A stretch of 64,000 nt of DNA from Microbacterium sufflavum (GCF_023101165.1 NZ_CP078076.1:372001-436000); one strand, 5' to 3'; numbered from the stretch's first letter, positions 35,434 through 43,852 are shown. Notes: generated from the sequence alone by a model not told the origin. A program made the numbers and translations.

Positions 35434-37077
35434 TTACAGGTTGCCCTCAGAGACCACTGACGCGGATGTGGTGGACATTAGCTCCCAGGTGGTCGCGCCG
35501 TCGCTGCCGGTCTGACCAACAGCGGTCGGGTTCGGTTCGGTTGCTCCGGTCGTGCCTGCGGTCATGTACCTGATGACGCGACCGTCTGCAAGCTTCCACC
35601 ATGCGCCGGCGGTCACAGCAGTCGAAGCAGACCACGCGGCGGCGGACAGGGCCCCATTGGCGATTTGTACCCAACCGCGGGCTACCCCAACACTCGGAGC
35701 GGAGTTGCCCCACCGCATCCCCCGTCGGAACACACCTTTGGCGGGCGATGCTGCCACTAGATAGGTGTTGCCGTCGCCCCACGCGTTCGAATGAGACAGT
35801 GCGTACTCCGCCACCGGGACCGCGGTCATCGAGCTGTCTGAGCCCGGTGCACGAACGATCGGGAGCGTCCATCCGGCTGCCTGACCGGCCAGCGTTCCGT
35901 CCCCGAGTTCGACGGGACGGGAGTGGACACCCTTCGCGTTGATCATCACCGAGCCGACTCGCCCGGAGCCGACCCCGCGGATCGTCACTTCCGGAACCGC
36001 GGTGCTCAGACCGGTCGCATGGTTCGTCTCGATGTTGACGCTGCCGATCTCGCAGAGGCCATCGACCCACAATCCGAGCGCCCACGACTGAACCCCAGCC
36101 TTCAATCGCGCCTCGATCCGCCCGATCGACACGTCCTCGCACCGCTCCACCCCGGAGAAGCTAACAGCTCGGTCGCTTCCTGACGAGCGGAGGTCGGCGC
36201 CAATCAACTGGTTCCCAGCGATGCCTTTCGCACTGAGGAAGGAGACCAGACCCGCGCTGTCGACGGCCGTGAGCGAATCGAACGTGAGGCTGTCCTGGAA
36301 CTTGAAGATGTATGCGTGGCCGCTGACGTTCCGGACGGTCTGCCACCGGCCAATTGTGCCCTGGCCCGCACGGTGCCCTGATGCGGCGGAGCAGTAGATC
36401 GCGTGGGTGGGATTCACGCCACCCGAGTCGTCGAGATCGTCATGTACGTAAGCGTCGCCCCAGTCGAATCCAGTCTGCTTCACGTAGAGCAACCCGAAGT
36501 CATACCGGGTGAACTCCACGTACCCGATGCGGTTGCCGACACCGGTGCGGTCGGTCTGACTAATGCCATCCCACGACGAGAAGAAGATCGGTGTGGGCAT
36601 CCCGTCCGTGCGCAGGTACTCGATGAAGTTGCGATCACCGTTCGACCAGTCACCGCATCCAGAACAGTAGGGCGCCGATCCGCGGATGGTAGCCCCTGTG
36701 TGGTTGCCACGCACACCGACGTACTTGACCATCCCGATCCGATACCGGTGGCCGTCCGCGCCACCATTCGACCGCAGCGCTAGAAACGCCGGGGTGCCCC
36801 AGTTCGACACCTGAAACTCCACGCCCATCGCATCGATCGTCAAGTTGTTCGACTTCAACGCAAACCCGCCAGCAGGCACAGCGACCGGGCTCATCGACGG
36901 GGGAAAGTACAGGGTCGCACCAGTAGGTGCCGCGTCGATGGCGGCCTGAACGGTGGGGTAACGCGACACGTTTATGACAAGTTCGTCCGCGCTCGTGAAG
37001 TCGCCGGCGAGCGCGAGGCGCACTGGTGCTGGGAGACGGTAATCCGCGTCGTCGACGGCTACAAGACGATTGACCAT
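35434..37077 (-). CDS. Phage tail spike, right-handed beta-helix (pectate-lyase-like) protein
   Basis: This 547-residue protein has the beta-helix entry pattern TVQAAIDAAPTGATLYFPPS, then successive short strands with Gly/Asn turns and IRGVGSGRVGSVMINAKGVHS. The C-terminal part has aromatic and Thr/Gly repeats such as AGTTGATEPNP and GATTWELMS, which recur in phage receptor-binding proteins. GAAGGAG lies well placed before ATG 37077. It would bind or trim host surface polysaccharide. It follows the tape measure gene after a strong hairpin. No minor tail genes separate them, which is unusual. Confidence 0.75.
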   Translation of the reverse strand: MVNRLVAVDDADYRLPAPVRLALAGDFTSADELVINVSRYPTVQAAIDAAPTGATLYFPPSMSPVAVPAGGFALKSNNLTIDAMGVEFQVSNWGTPAFLALRSNGGADGHRYRIGMVKYVGVRGNHTGATIRGSAPYCSGCGDWSNGDRNFIEYLRTDGMPTPIFFSSWDGISQTDRTGVGNRIGYVEFTRYDFGLLYVKQTGFDWGDAYVHDDLDDSGGVNPTHAIYCSAASGHRAGQGTIGRWQTVRNVSGHAYIFKFQDSLTFDSLTAVDSAGLVSFLSAKGIAGNQLIGADLRSSGSDRAVSFSGVERCEDVSIGRIEARLKAGVQSWALGLWVDGLCEIGSVNIETNHATGLSTAVPEVTIRGVGSGRVGSVMINAKGVHSRPVELGDGTLAGQAAGWTLPIVRAPGSDSSMTAVPVAEYALSHSNAWGDGNTYLVAASPAKGVFRRGMRWGNSAPSVGVARGWVQIANGALSAAAWSASTAVTAGAWWKLADGRVIRYMTAGTTGATEPNPTAVGQTGSDGATTWELMSTTSASVVSEGNL

Positions 37078-37111
37078 AGGTTTCTCCTTCGATGAGATTT
37101 CTGAGATTGAG

Positions 37112-37145
37112 ACGGGGAGCCCGCGTGGTCGCGCGGGCTCCCCGT
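37112..37145. terminator. Strong hairpin between tape measure and tail spike genes
   Basis: A perfect 14-base stem (ACGGGGAGCCCGCG and complement) has a 6-base loop. It probably ends or attenuates the tape-measure transcript before the tail spike gene. Confidence 0.75.
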
Positions 37146-37157
37146 ATGAGTCGTGAC

Positions 37158-39359
37158 TTACTGCCGCCGGCCTCCTCGGGTCGCGAAAGCTCGACGATCG
37201 TCGTAGGCGCCGATGCGGCGATCCGCGGCGGACTCGACTTCCGCGAGCAGGTAGTCAGCCGTGAACGGGTTCTGAACGTAGATGTCACCAGGGGCGACAG
37301 CCCCCTGGATGCTGGCGAGTGTGGTGAAGTTCGAGAAGGACAGTTCGGGCCGGAACCGCTCGGCACCCAACGCGAACTGCTCCATCAGCGACTCACCACC
37401 GTCGAACACGGCAGTCCATCCCTGGCCTGAGAACGGCCCACGCTTGGCCGGCGAATGCGGGAAGAAGCCGGACGCCCATTCAAGGACGCCACCGATCGCG
37501 TCACCAACCGCACCAACCATCGAGTTGATCCCATCGATGAACCCGCGGATCAACGCACGACCCGAGCTCACCAACCATGAACCAACACCGGAGAACAGGC
37601 TTTGGATGCTGCGGGGGAAGTTCGCGAAAATCCCCACAACCGTCGACACACCACCACTGAACACAGACGTCAACGTCGACCAGATGCTAGACGCCGTGGT
37701 CGAGATGTTCCGATACGCACCAGTCAGCACCGCAGTGATCTGACCGAACGTCGCCCTCCACACCCCATCAATCCACGTCAAAGCCGCGTAAACCTGCTCC
37801 GCAGCCTCATACACGCTCCGCCACAGGTCACCCACAGGCCCGATGACCGAATACAACGTGGCCACGAAGTCGTCGAACGTTGTATCCCCAGCAAAGGCGG
37901 TCTGCAACGCGGTGAAGATCGTCAACCAATCAGCGATCCCCTGAGCAATCGCAGCAACGATCGGAATCAAGAACGACAAAAGCTCCGTGAATACGGGGAG
38001 CACTCCGATAACCAAGTCGATCAGCGGCGGCAAGAGGGGCAGCAGCGAAATCAGCAGTTCCGACAGCGGCGGAAGGAGTTGCGAGATCGCGTCGACCAGA
38101 GTCTCCGAGATCAACGGGACAACCTCTGCGAGTTGGTCACCGAGCTCCGCGAACACACTCGCCACCACCGGGCCGATCGTCGTCCCCAGCTCCTGCAACA
38201 CAGCACCCAGCGGTTTGAAAGTCTCCCCGAGACCCAGGAGCGCCGACTGCAACGCGTCTGACTCGATGACCATGCCCGCGAGCAACCCAATGACAGCACC
38301 CACGGGACCGGAGATCGCCGGTAGAAAGCGGCCGATGATCGGCAGAGCCGACAGGAGCGGCGCCATCGCGCCGGCAAGCGTGGCGAGAATGGGGGTCAAC
38401 CCTTCCATGCCCGCGAACGTCCCCTTGAGTTCGGAGAACCCAGCTACAACACGATCGAGAGTGCTCAGCACGGAGTCAGAGAACTGGAAGTCGATTCCAT
38501 CGAGCGTCACTTGCAGCTTCTCAACGACCGGCTGCACCCGGGACGTGATCCCATCAGCGATCGTGGTCAGCTCACCAAAGAAGTCCTTCGCCAGCCCGAG
38601 AACCGGGCCCGCAAAAGCCTCCCCGAGACGGCTCAGCGCAGCGCCAAGGTTGGCAAGCGAACCACGCGTCGTCTCGCCGGAGGCCAGCGCGGCGCCGCCG
38701 ATGTTGTCCTCGATGACCTTCCGGAACGTGGCAGCGTCGACCTCACCGCGCGACACCATCTTCTGCAACTCGTCGGCAGTAACCCCGTACTCGTCCGCCA
38801 ACCACTGCAAGATCGGGATACCCCGCTCAGTGAGCCGGTTCAGGTTCTCCATCCCCGCGTAACCCTTAGAGGTCACCTGGTTGATGATCGAGCCCATTTC
38901 CTCCATGGAGGTGCCGGCGATCGTCGCAGCATCCGCGGTCAGCCGCAGATACCGCTCGAGCTCCTGACCCGGCTTGATGCCAGCAGCAACAGCAGACGCG
39001 GCCGTCGTAGCAGCAGCATCCAGGCCGAACGCCGTCCCCTTCACCGACGCCAAAGCGTCCTTCATGATTGCTTCGACCGCCTGGGTGTCGTGCCCCAAGC
39101 CCTTAAGCTTCGCCGTCGCGTCCTCAATGTTCAGGGCGCGCGAGATACCCCCGCCGAGGGCAATCGCACCGACGGTGCCGGCTAGCAGCCCCACACCGCC
39201 GACTACCTTCCCCACACCGCTCCGCAACGAGGCGAAGAAGCCCGTGGAACGCTTCTCAGCACCCGAAAACGCCTGCTGCGCCTCCTTGTCAACCGCCTTC
39301 GAAAACCCGGCCCCAGACGGGAGCAGGCTCACATAGGCGACACCAATTTCCTGTGCCAC
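37158..39359 (-). CDS. Phage tail tape measure protein
   Basis: This 733-residue protein from GTG 39359 begins AQEIGVAYVSLLPSGAGFSK, the common start of actinophage tape measures. A TMP N-terminal domain with AATTAASAVAAGIKPGQELE and GMENLNRLTERGIPILQWLA follows. Long hydrophobic helices (about 330-520) and a C-terminal segment SGFFPHSPAKRGPFSGQGW, also typical, close it. An upstream GTG at 39389 is possible but has a poorer ribosome site. It sets tail length and assists DNA ejection in siphoviruses. It appears intact although the head and major tail genes are missing. Confidence 0.9.
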   Translation of the reverse strand: MAQEIGVAYVSLLPSGAGFSKAVDKEAQQAFSGAEKRSTGFFASLRSGVGKVVGGVGLLAGTVGAIALGGGISRALNIEDATAKLKGLGHDTQAVEAIMKDALASVKGTAFGLDAAATTAASAVAAGIKPGQELERYLRLTADAATIAGTSMEEMGSIINQVTSKGYAGMENLNRLTERGIPILQWLADEYGVTADELQKMVSRGEVDAATFRKVIEDNIGGAALASGETTRGSLANLGAALSRLGEAFAGPVLGLAKDFFGELTTIADGITSRVQPVVEKLQVTLDGIDFQFSDSVLSTLDRVVAGFSELKGTFAGMEGLTPILATLAGAMAPLLSALPIIGRFLPAISGPVGAVIGLLAGMVIESDALQSALLGLGETFKPLGAVLQELGTTIGPVVASVFAELGDQLAEVVPLISETLVDAISQLLPPLSELLISLLPLLPPLIDLVIGVLPVFTELLSFLIPIVAAIAQGIADWLTIFTALQTAFAGDTTFDDFVATLYSVIGPVGDLWRSVYEAAEQVYAALTWIDGVWRATFGQITAVLTGAYRNISTTASSIWSTLTSVFSGGVSTVVGIFANFPRSIQSLFSGVGSWLVSSGRALIRGFIDGINSMVGAVGDAIGGVLEWASGFFPHSPAKRGPFSGQGWTAVFDGGESLMEQFALGAERFRPELSFSNFTTLASIQGAVAPGDIYVQNPFTADYLLAEVESAADRRIGAYDDRRAFATRGGRRQ

Positions 39360-39425
39360 AACGGCACCCCCAAACAGCCCGAAGGCCACGCAGAGGGTTA
39401 GGCGACATCCCCTGTTGAATTAGGA

Positions 39426-39458
39426 AGGGCGCCCCGACCAGTGAGGTCGAGACGCCCT
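39426..39458. terminator. Imperfect hairpin upstream of the tape measure gene
   Basis: Arms AGGGCGCCCCGACC and GGTCGAGACGCCCT (two mismatches) flank a 5-base loop between the 78-residue gene and the tape measure gene. It is a terminator or processing site candidate. Confidence 0.45.
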
Positions 39459-39478
39459 GTTCGGCTCAATCGCCGCTA

Positions 39479-39715
39479 CTACTTCGATTCCTGCAGGAAT
39501 GTGCGAAGGACGCCCTGGACAGCCAGCCGGTGCCGCTTATCCCGCGCCACGATCGAATCGATCGTGGCCGCCATCACCCCCGGCAACAGCGCAAGCACAC
39601 GAGCAAACCGATCCAACGGGATCTCCCTCTGTAGAACCGACTCACGCTCAGACGGGTCCGCCAGGATCACCATCGCCGACACCCGCCGCGCCAAATCCAG
39701 GTCATCCACGCGCAT
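39479..39715 (-). CDS. Small phage protein upstream of the tape measure gene
   Basis: This 78-residue helical protein starts RVDDLDLARRVSAMVILADPSE and ends with a basic helix DKRHRLAVQGVLRTFLQESK. It begins at ATG 39715 (GTG 39721 also possible) and overlaps the end of the small membrane-protein gene by several bases. Tail assembly chaperones occupy this position in siphoviruses, but there is no slippery frameshift extension, so that identity is not claimed. Confidence 0.6.
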   Translation of the reverse strand: MRVDDLDLARRVSAMVILADPSERESVLQREIPLDRFARVLALLPGVMAATIDSIVARDKRHRLAVQGVLRTFLQESK

Positions 39716-39863
39716 CACCACCCAGCCGACGCGCCAACCTATCGACCGGATGCTCCGGCGACGACGGCTTCACCAGACCCTTCACGAACACGACCAACAG
39801 GCCGATGATCACGATCGACACCGCAATCGCACCGATCCAACTAACGATTTCCCAAGGGTTCAT
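39702..39863 (-). CDS. Small single-span phage membrane protein
   Basis: This 53-residue protein starts NPWEIVSWIGAIAVSIVIIG with one strong hydrophobic helix, then a short basic tail (DRLARRLGG). AAGGAG is well placed before ATG 39863, and the end overlaps the next gene. It could be a holin-like or accessory membrane protein; length and topology are all that can be said. Confidence 0.6.
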   Translation of the reverse strand: MNPWEIVSWIGAIAVSIVIIGLLVVFVKGLVKPSSPEHPVDRLARRLGGDARG

Positions 39864-39964
39864 CGCTCCAACTCCTTCTCATCAAAGACTTACGGGGCGG
39901 GTAGTCCCTCCCGCCCCCTTCGCGGCCCTCCCTGGAGGTGTAGGGCCTTTTCACACACGGAGGA

Positions 39965-40273
39965 TCAGAGGCCGCCGTGCAGCATCTCCCAATTCGGATC
40001 GAACGGCGCATCCGGCACGGGATGAGCCTCGTTCTCCTCCAAGTGACGTGCATAGTCGCCACCCGGCCAGCCATGCTCGAGCGCATACCGTTCCCGCCGC
40101 GCAACCCAGTCGGCGCGCTTATCCATCCAGCGTCGGTGTGCCGCGATGCGAAGCGGGTACGGCATAGACGGGTCATCCGGTCGCGCTGCCATCAGGCCCT
40201 CCGGACCGAGCAGCTCCGCAATCGACGGATCTCGATCAGCGAGCTTCTTCCTCCTCACTTGCCGCCACCCCAC
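39965..40273 (-). CDS. Hypothetical phage protein after the TerS-like gene
   Basis: This 102-residue protein has KLADRDPSIAELLGPEGLMA, an aromatic/basic middle (RRWMDKRADWVARRERY) and the end DAPFDPNWEMLHGGL. GTG 40273 is used; GTG 40258 is an alternative. It follows the TerS-like gene by 19 bases. No family is recognised. In an intact phage the large terminase gene would be expected here. Confidence 0.55.
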   Translation of the reverse strand: MGWRQVRRKKLADRDPSIAELLGPEGLMAARPDDPSMPYPLRIAAHRRWMDKRADWVARRERYALEHGWPGGDYARHLEENEAHPVPDAPFDPNWEMLHGGL

Positions 40274-40292
40274 GGCGGAGCGCTCTTGCGCT

Positions 40293-40631
40293 TCACGACG
40301 CGCTCCGAAGCGGATACACGCCCCTCACGGGCCGGGACGCAGGCAGGTCGTCCTCCTCAAGGCCCGGAACCTTGAGCGTCGCCAGCAGGCGGGCGAGAGC
40401 AAGTTGCTGCTGCCGAACTTCGACAATCGCCGGATGAAGGCGATCACCCTGAGAGGACTTGATCATCACCCCATCTGTCGCAACACGAGCGCGAAGAACC
40501 TCGATCGTGTCTCGCACACGACAGGCCTGCTCAAGCTGCGCCCGCTCATGCTCAGCCAGATCGAATTGCTCGTCGATCGACTTCCACAACTTCCGGCCCG
40601 GGCCGCCTAGGCCTCTCGGCATACCAGCCAT
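40293..40631 (-). CDS. Phage terminase small subunit-like protein
   Basis: This 112-residue protein has GPGRKLWKSIDEQFDLAEHE, then LEQACRVRDTIEVLRARV and HPAIVEVRQQQLALARLLA. This is the helical pattern of P27-type small terminases in actinophages, although a classical HTH is not obvious. Small terminases recognise pac/cos DNA and recruit the large subunit. ATG 40631 follows GAAGGTG and is preferred to GTG 40649. No large terminase gene follows, a layout also seen in phage satellites. Family assignment is moderate. Confidence 0.6.
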   Translation of the reverse strand: MAGMPRGLGGPGRKLWKSIDEQFDLAEHERAQLEQACRVRDTIEVLRARVATDGVMIKSSQGDRLHPAIVEVRQQQLALARLLATLKVPGLEEDDLPASRPVRGVYPLRSAS

Positions 40632-40740
40632 AACAACACCTTCTTTCACTACAAATTGCCCCGAAAGGGGCCCATCGTTTGGGCGTTCGGGGAGAGAACG
40701 GCCCTATACCTCTGGGGTGGCCTTGGGTGGGGGCGGGAGG

Positions 40741-40774
40741 GGGAGGTGGCCTGGGTTGATGCTGGCCACCTCCC
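40741..40774. terminator. Hairpin after the early gene cluster
   Basis: Perfect 11-base arms GGGAGGTGGCC and complement with a 12-base loop lie just after the stop of the 87-residue gene. It probably separates early genes from the TerS-like transcription unit. Confidence 0.6.
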
Positions 40775-40778
40775 TCGC

Positions 40779-41042
40779 TCACCAGATGCGTGCTTGGCGC
40801 GGCTGCTGGGTTCGGTTGAGGATGTGCTTTGGCTTGGCGTTGGGCACGTTCTCCTCGGTGAACTCACCTGTGATGGTGATGCTGATCGGTGTGCTGGGTG
40901 TGACGGCGATTAGGGTGTCGTTGTCGGGCGATAGCCACCCGCCTCGACCCGTCGCGGTCCGCATGGCTGCTTCCCCCAGCTCCCGGGCTTCATCATCGGG
41001 GAGCGTGTAGCTGTGTTCCCCGATGCGTACGGTGCCGGTCAC
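40779..41042 (-). CDS. Small hypothetical phage protein (87 aa)
   Basis: This 87-residue beta-rich protein starts TGTVRIGEHSYTLPDDEARE and ends with a basic tail LNRTQQPRQARIW. It starts at GTG 41042, overlapping the previous stop (GTGA), so it is translationally coupled. Family unknown. Confidence 0.6.
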   Translation of the reverse strand: MTGTVRIGEHSYTLPDDEARELGEAAMRTATGRGGWLSPDNDTLIAVTPSTPISITITGEFTEENVPNAKPKHILNRTQQPRQARIW

Positions 41043-41590
41043 AGGTCGCTGATGTAGTAGGACATCTGCCGGGAGAGGACTTGGTTGATGTCGTCCCGGA
41101 ATCGGGTCAGGTCCCGGATGTCGCGAAGGGCTTCCCCGGCGCTGGGGTATGCCTCCGCGGCTTTGTCGATCGCTTCCGTCCAGCCCATTTCGTTGGCTCG
41201 TCGGATGATGGCGTATGCCAGTGGGCGGTCGTTGGAGCGGATTGCGCGCTTGATTGCACGCACGGCGTCTTCCTGCTCGTGGAGGTTGTCGGCCCGTTCT
41301 TCGGCGTCGCGGATGGCGATGAGGTCTGCACCGCTGTCTCCGAGTCGGGTGTGCAGGGACTGCTCGAGGGAGTCGAGCTTCTTCGCGATTGCGGCGTCTT
41401 CCTGCTGGCTCAGCTTCGCGAGCTCGGCCTTTACGCTCGCCCGGGATTCGTCGAGTACTTGCTTCTTGCCGGCTGCGCTGAGGTTCGGGTTCGTCTTGAC
41501 TGCTTCCCTGTCGTTCTGGAAGAGGCGGATCTGTGCGCTTGCGGCTTCGCGGAGCGCGTTGACCTCGTTGCTGAACTGGTCGAGTGCCAT
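41039..41590 (-). CDS. Coiled-coil phage protein
   Basis: This 183-residue, almost entirely helical, highly charged protein has long heptad-like stretches (AELAKLSQQEDAAIAKKLDS, EERADNLHEQEDAVRAIKRA). It ends with RDDINQVLSRQMSYYISDL. ATG 41590 is the first plausible start. Its composition would fit a scaffold or DNA-binding accessory protein, but no family is recognised. Confidence 0.65.
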   Translation of the reverse strand: MALDQFSNEVNALREAASAQIRLFQNDREAVKTNPNLSAAGKKQVLDESRASVKAELAKLSQQEDAAIAKKLDSLEQSLHTRLGDSGADLIAIRDAEERADNLHEQEDAVRAIKRAIRSNDRPLAYAIIRRANEMGWTEAIDKAAEAYPSAGEALRDIRDLTRFRDDINQVLSRQMSYYISDL

Positions 41591-41600
41591 GGTTGTTCTC

Positions 41601-41819
41601 CTAGTTGTTCTGATTGGTTGCAGCATCCGCGATGTCTGTTGCGATGCGGATTGCGTCTGATGTTGGGATGACGAGTTTGGGTAGTCGGCCGATCATGATG
41701 GCGATCCCGGGTAGTCGTGTTCCGTCTGGTGTGACGAGAACTGCTTCCCTGATGGACGCGGACGCGCCGTCTGAGATGTTCTGTTGGTAGCGGTGAGGAC
41801 TCGAGTAGAAGCGAGTCAC
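41601..41819 (-). CDS. Small hypothetical phage protein (72 aa)
   Basis: This 72-residue protein starts at GTG 41819, overlapping the previous stop. It reads TRFYSSPHRYQQNISDGASA at the start and ends with a helix DAIRIATDIADAATNQNN. Family unknown. It lies 10 bases before the coiled-coil protein gene. Confidence 0.6.
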   Translation of the reverse strand: MTRFYSSPHRYQQNISDGASASIREAVLVTPDGTRLPGIAIMIGRLPKLVIPTSDAIRIATDIADAATNQNN

Positions 41820-41956
41820 GGGTGGTCCTTGGGGGCGTATAGGCCCTCTGCGACACGTTGCATACCCTCGGGTAGGTAGAGTCCGGATTCGGTGCGTGTG
41901 AGTCCGGTCGGGTCGTGGAGTCCGGGTGTCGGCTCATCCTTGGTGTTGTCGGTCAT
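41816..41956 (-). CDS. Small acidic phage protein (46 aa)
   Basis: This 46-codon frame from ATG 41956 is preceded by a near-ideal AAAGGAG six bases upstream. The peptide has an internal near-repeat, GLYLPEGMQRVAEGLYAPKD, and overlaps the following gene by four bases. The ribosome site and overlap make it a convincing small gene; function is unknown. Confidence 0.6.
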   Translation of the reverse strand: MTDNTKDEPTPGLHDPTGLTRTESGLYLPEGMQRVAEGLYAPKDHP

Positions 41957-41968
41957 CGTGCGCTCCTT

Positions 41969-42130
41969 TCAGTTGTTGTCGTGGTTGGATCGCTGCACTT
42001 TCGGGTAGACGGTGCAGTGCGCTTCGTGTTGCTCCTGGCGTACCCATGCGCCTGAGCCGGTGCGCCACCAACGAACCCAGGGCCAGCAGGTGTCGCAGGT
42101 TGCGGGCATGATGCTGACGGGTCGGTTCAT
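41969..42130 (-). CDS. Small Cys/His-containing phage protein (53 aa)
   Basis: This 53-residue protein starts at ATG 42130, overlapping the replication gene stop (ATGA). CDTCWPWVRW followed by HEAHC could bind one zinc ion. Small treble-clef-like proteins of this kind are common in actinophage early regions. No specific function. Confidence 0.6.
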   Translation of the reverse strand: MNRPVSIMPATCDTCWPWVRWWRTGSGAWVRQEQHEAHCTVYPKVQRSNHDNN

Positions 42131-42918
42131 GCGGCTTCTCCGGTCAGGACGTTGTCGGGGATCATTCCGCCATCTGCCCATTTCTTTCCGCGCTCGGTTA
42201 GTTCCGCGTAGGCGGGCGTCCCGAACTCCGGACCGGTGTAGTCGTCGTTCCTGCCGACGTTCGAGTAGAAGCGGCCGATGAGCTCGCGAGCGTCGTCTGA
42301 GCTAAGGACGCGCCACTCGGCTTGAGTGCGGTCGCTTGGCGTGTTGCCTGTGAGGTGTATGTAGAGGTCGGAGAGAAGCCACCATTGCGCTTCTGTTATC
42401 CCCAGGTTGCTGAACTCGAATGCGTCGTTTTCGACGCTAAGAGTCTTCTTAATTGGATCTTCTTGTAATGGTTCTTCTTCCCCAGTCACTGTGACACCAC
42501 CCCACCGGTCACCCTGAAAGGGGGGTACCGTCACCGTGGAACCACCCCAGTCACTGTGACTGCCATTCGAAACGTCATCGTGCGGTTCGGGCGGCAAGTT
42601 ATCCACAGGGTCGTCCTCGATGAACTTGACCGGCGGCCGCTTCGGCAACGCAACCTGATAGAGGTTCGAGTCGTTCCGTGAATCGCCGATCATCCGCCGC
42701 GTCACAGTGACGAGACCCTTATCGACCAAGCGCTTGCGGGTGCGGCGAACCGTGCTCTCCGACATCCGCGCGTCCTTGGCCAGCAGGCTCACGCTCGGGA
42801 AGCAGATCCCCTTCGAGTTCGCGCGGCTCAACATCGCGATGTAAAGGAGCAATTCGTTGCCGTCGAGGTCACTCTCCCTGATCAGCCAGTGCGGGAGCTT
42901 CGTGAACAGATCGGTCAT
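42127..42918 (-). CDS. Phage replication initiator-like HTH protein (contains candidate origin)
   Basis: This 263-residue protein begins DLFTKLPHWLIRESDLDGNE with a winged-HTH region including GICFPSVSLLAKDARMSEST, then VRRTRKRLVDKGLV. This resembles the N-terminus of lambda-O-like or DnaD-like replication initiators. A Pro/Gly/Asp-rich middle (about 95-150) precedes a second helical domain with ITEAQWWLLSDLYIHLTGN. GGAGG is best spaced for ATG 42918 among three adjacent starts. The middle part of the gene holds GTCACnGTGAC repeats resembling iterons, as in the lambda O gene. It is the central gene of the leftward early operon. Confidence 0.65.
   Translation of the reverse strand: MTDLFTKLPHWLIRESDLDGNELLLYIAMLSRANSKGICFPSVSLLAKDARMSESTVRRTRKRLVDKGLVTVTRRMIGDSRNDSNLYQVALPKRPPVKFIEDDPVDNLPPEPHDDVSNGSHSDWGGSTVTVPPFQGDRWGGVTVTGEEEPLQEDPIKKTLSVENDAFEFSNLGITEAQWWLLSDLYIHLTGNTPSDRTQAEWRVLSSDDARELIGRFYSNVGRNDDYTGPEFGTPAYAELTERGKKWADGGMIPDNVLTGEAA
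42485..42711. other. Candidate replication origin: iteron-like GTCACnGTGAC repeats inside the initiator gene
   Basis: Perfect palindromes GTCACTGTGAC occur at 42485-42495 and 42550-42560, and GTCACAGTGAC at 42701-42711. Related partial copies lie at 42508-42516 (GTCACCCTG) and 42530-42539 (GTCACCGTGG). The first four are spaced 20-23 bases apart, about two helical turns. Confidence 0.5.
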
Positions 42919-43024
42919 CATCACCTCCCTTCGCCCGCTGCCGGCTCACTGCGTTCCGCTCACGTGCTTCGTGGAACTCCCTCATGCGTCTCTGGAACGC
43001 GCTCTCCTTCTTCTGATTCGTCAT
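42869..43024 (-). CDS. Small basic protein upstream of the replication gene (tentative)
   Basis: This 51-residue frame from ATG 43024 has AAGGGG well placed upstream. The peptide is highly charged (AFQRRMREFHEARERNAVSR) and overlaps the start of the initiator gene by 50 bases in another frame. The overlap is long for this operon, so the call is tentative. Confidence 0.45.
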   Translation of the reverse strand: MTNQKKESAFQRRMREFHEARERNAVSRQRAKGGDDDRSVHEAPALADQGE

Positions 43025-43121
43025 GTCGTCCCCTTCCCCAGGGTCTGTGTTCAGTTGAAACGGACGGTGCCCCTCATCGCTCACGACGAGGGGCACCGGA
43101 TGTAGGGCACGAGGCGGTCGG

Positions 43122-43550
43122 TCAGGCAGCAGAGTTCCGCATCCAGCCCTGGACGAGGAGTGCTTCGGCTGCCTCTCGGACGGAGGGAGAACCGCCGACA
43201 TGCTGGGCGATCGTGGCCGCGAGCTCGTCGCGGAGCCTCAACCACTCGGCTAGCGACCGAGGCTCGCAGGTGGAGACGCTTGTCACAACCTGTTCCGCAT
43301 GCGCTTCCGGCTCGGGTGCTTCGAAGCTCAACTCGCCGGTGCGGATCAGCTCGGCTTCCACCATGTCGTCGGCCAGGGCGAAGAGATCCGGACGCGCATT
43401 GCGTGCCTGCAGCTCGACGTCGGGATTCGCCTCGAGGTAGCACTCGCGCACGTGACGCGAGATGTTCCCCGTCTCGGAGACTCGGATGCCGTTCTTGCGC
43501 GCCCAGGCTCGAACTGCGACAGGATTCGGCTTAACCTCGAGCGCGGTCAC
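43122..43550 (-). CDS. Phage protein with Lsr2-like DNA-binding domain
   Basis: This 142-residue protein has an N-terminal segment VRAWARKNGIRVSETGNISR, then HVRECYLEANP. It matches the C-terminal DNA-binding domain of actinobacterial Lsr2, which uses an Arg-Gly-type AT-hook; here the RGR position reads TGN. The rest is acidic and helical. The usual Lsr2 N-terminal oligomerisation domain is absent. It overlaps the upstream gene by four bases. It may counteract host Lsr2 silencing or regulate the element; both are inference. Confidence 0.65.
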   Translation of the reverse strand: MTALEVKPNPVAVRAWARKNGIRVSETGNISRHVRECYLEANPDVELQARNARPDLFALADDMVEAELIRTGELSFEAPEPEAHAEQVVTSVSTCEPRSLAEWLRLRDELAATIAQHVGGSPSVREAAEALLVQGWMRNSAA

Positions 43551-43852
43551 TTCTCCCGCTCCTTCATGCCCGCAACCTCGGCGGCGAACAGTGGGTCCTC
43601 CGTCAGGGTGGCGTGGAAGTGGCGGAAGTCCCTCTTGAGCTCGCAGAGCATGATCTCGACGTCATCGAATGCCTCGTCGATCTCAGGCAAAGTCGCGATC
43701 CACTCAGACCAATCCGGCATCCAGTTGACGTGCGGTTCGCCCTCAAGGTCGACGGCGAAAAGCATCCCGTGCCCGACCTCACGGGTGTGATACGTCGGGT
43801 CATCTGCGTGCTGCTGAGGATCGGTCTCGCACCACGCGTAACGGCAGGCCAT
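43547..43852 (-). CDS. Hypothetical phage protein (101 aa)
   Basis: This 101-residue acidic protein starts at ATG 43852, overlapping the previous stop (ATGA). It begins ACRYAWCETDPQQHADDPTY and later has HVNWMPDWSEWIATLPEIDE. Paired Cys and His residues near the N-terminus could bind a metal. Similar short proteins occur in actinophage early regions, where no function is known. Confidence 0.6.
   Translation of the reverse strand: MACRYAWCETDPQQHADDPTYHTREVGHGMLFAVDLEGEPHVNWMPDWSEWIATLPEIDEAFDDVEIMLCELKRDFRHFHATLTEDPLFAAEVAGMKEREK

Noticed and set aside
39479..39715. Programmed-frameshift tail assembly chaperone
   Set aside because: The gene position fits, but I see no slippery sequence or overlapping extension frame.
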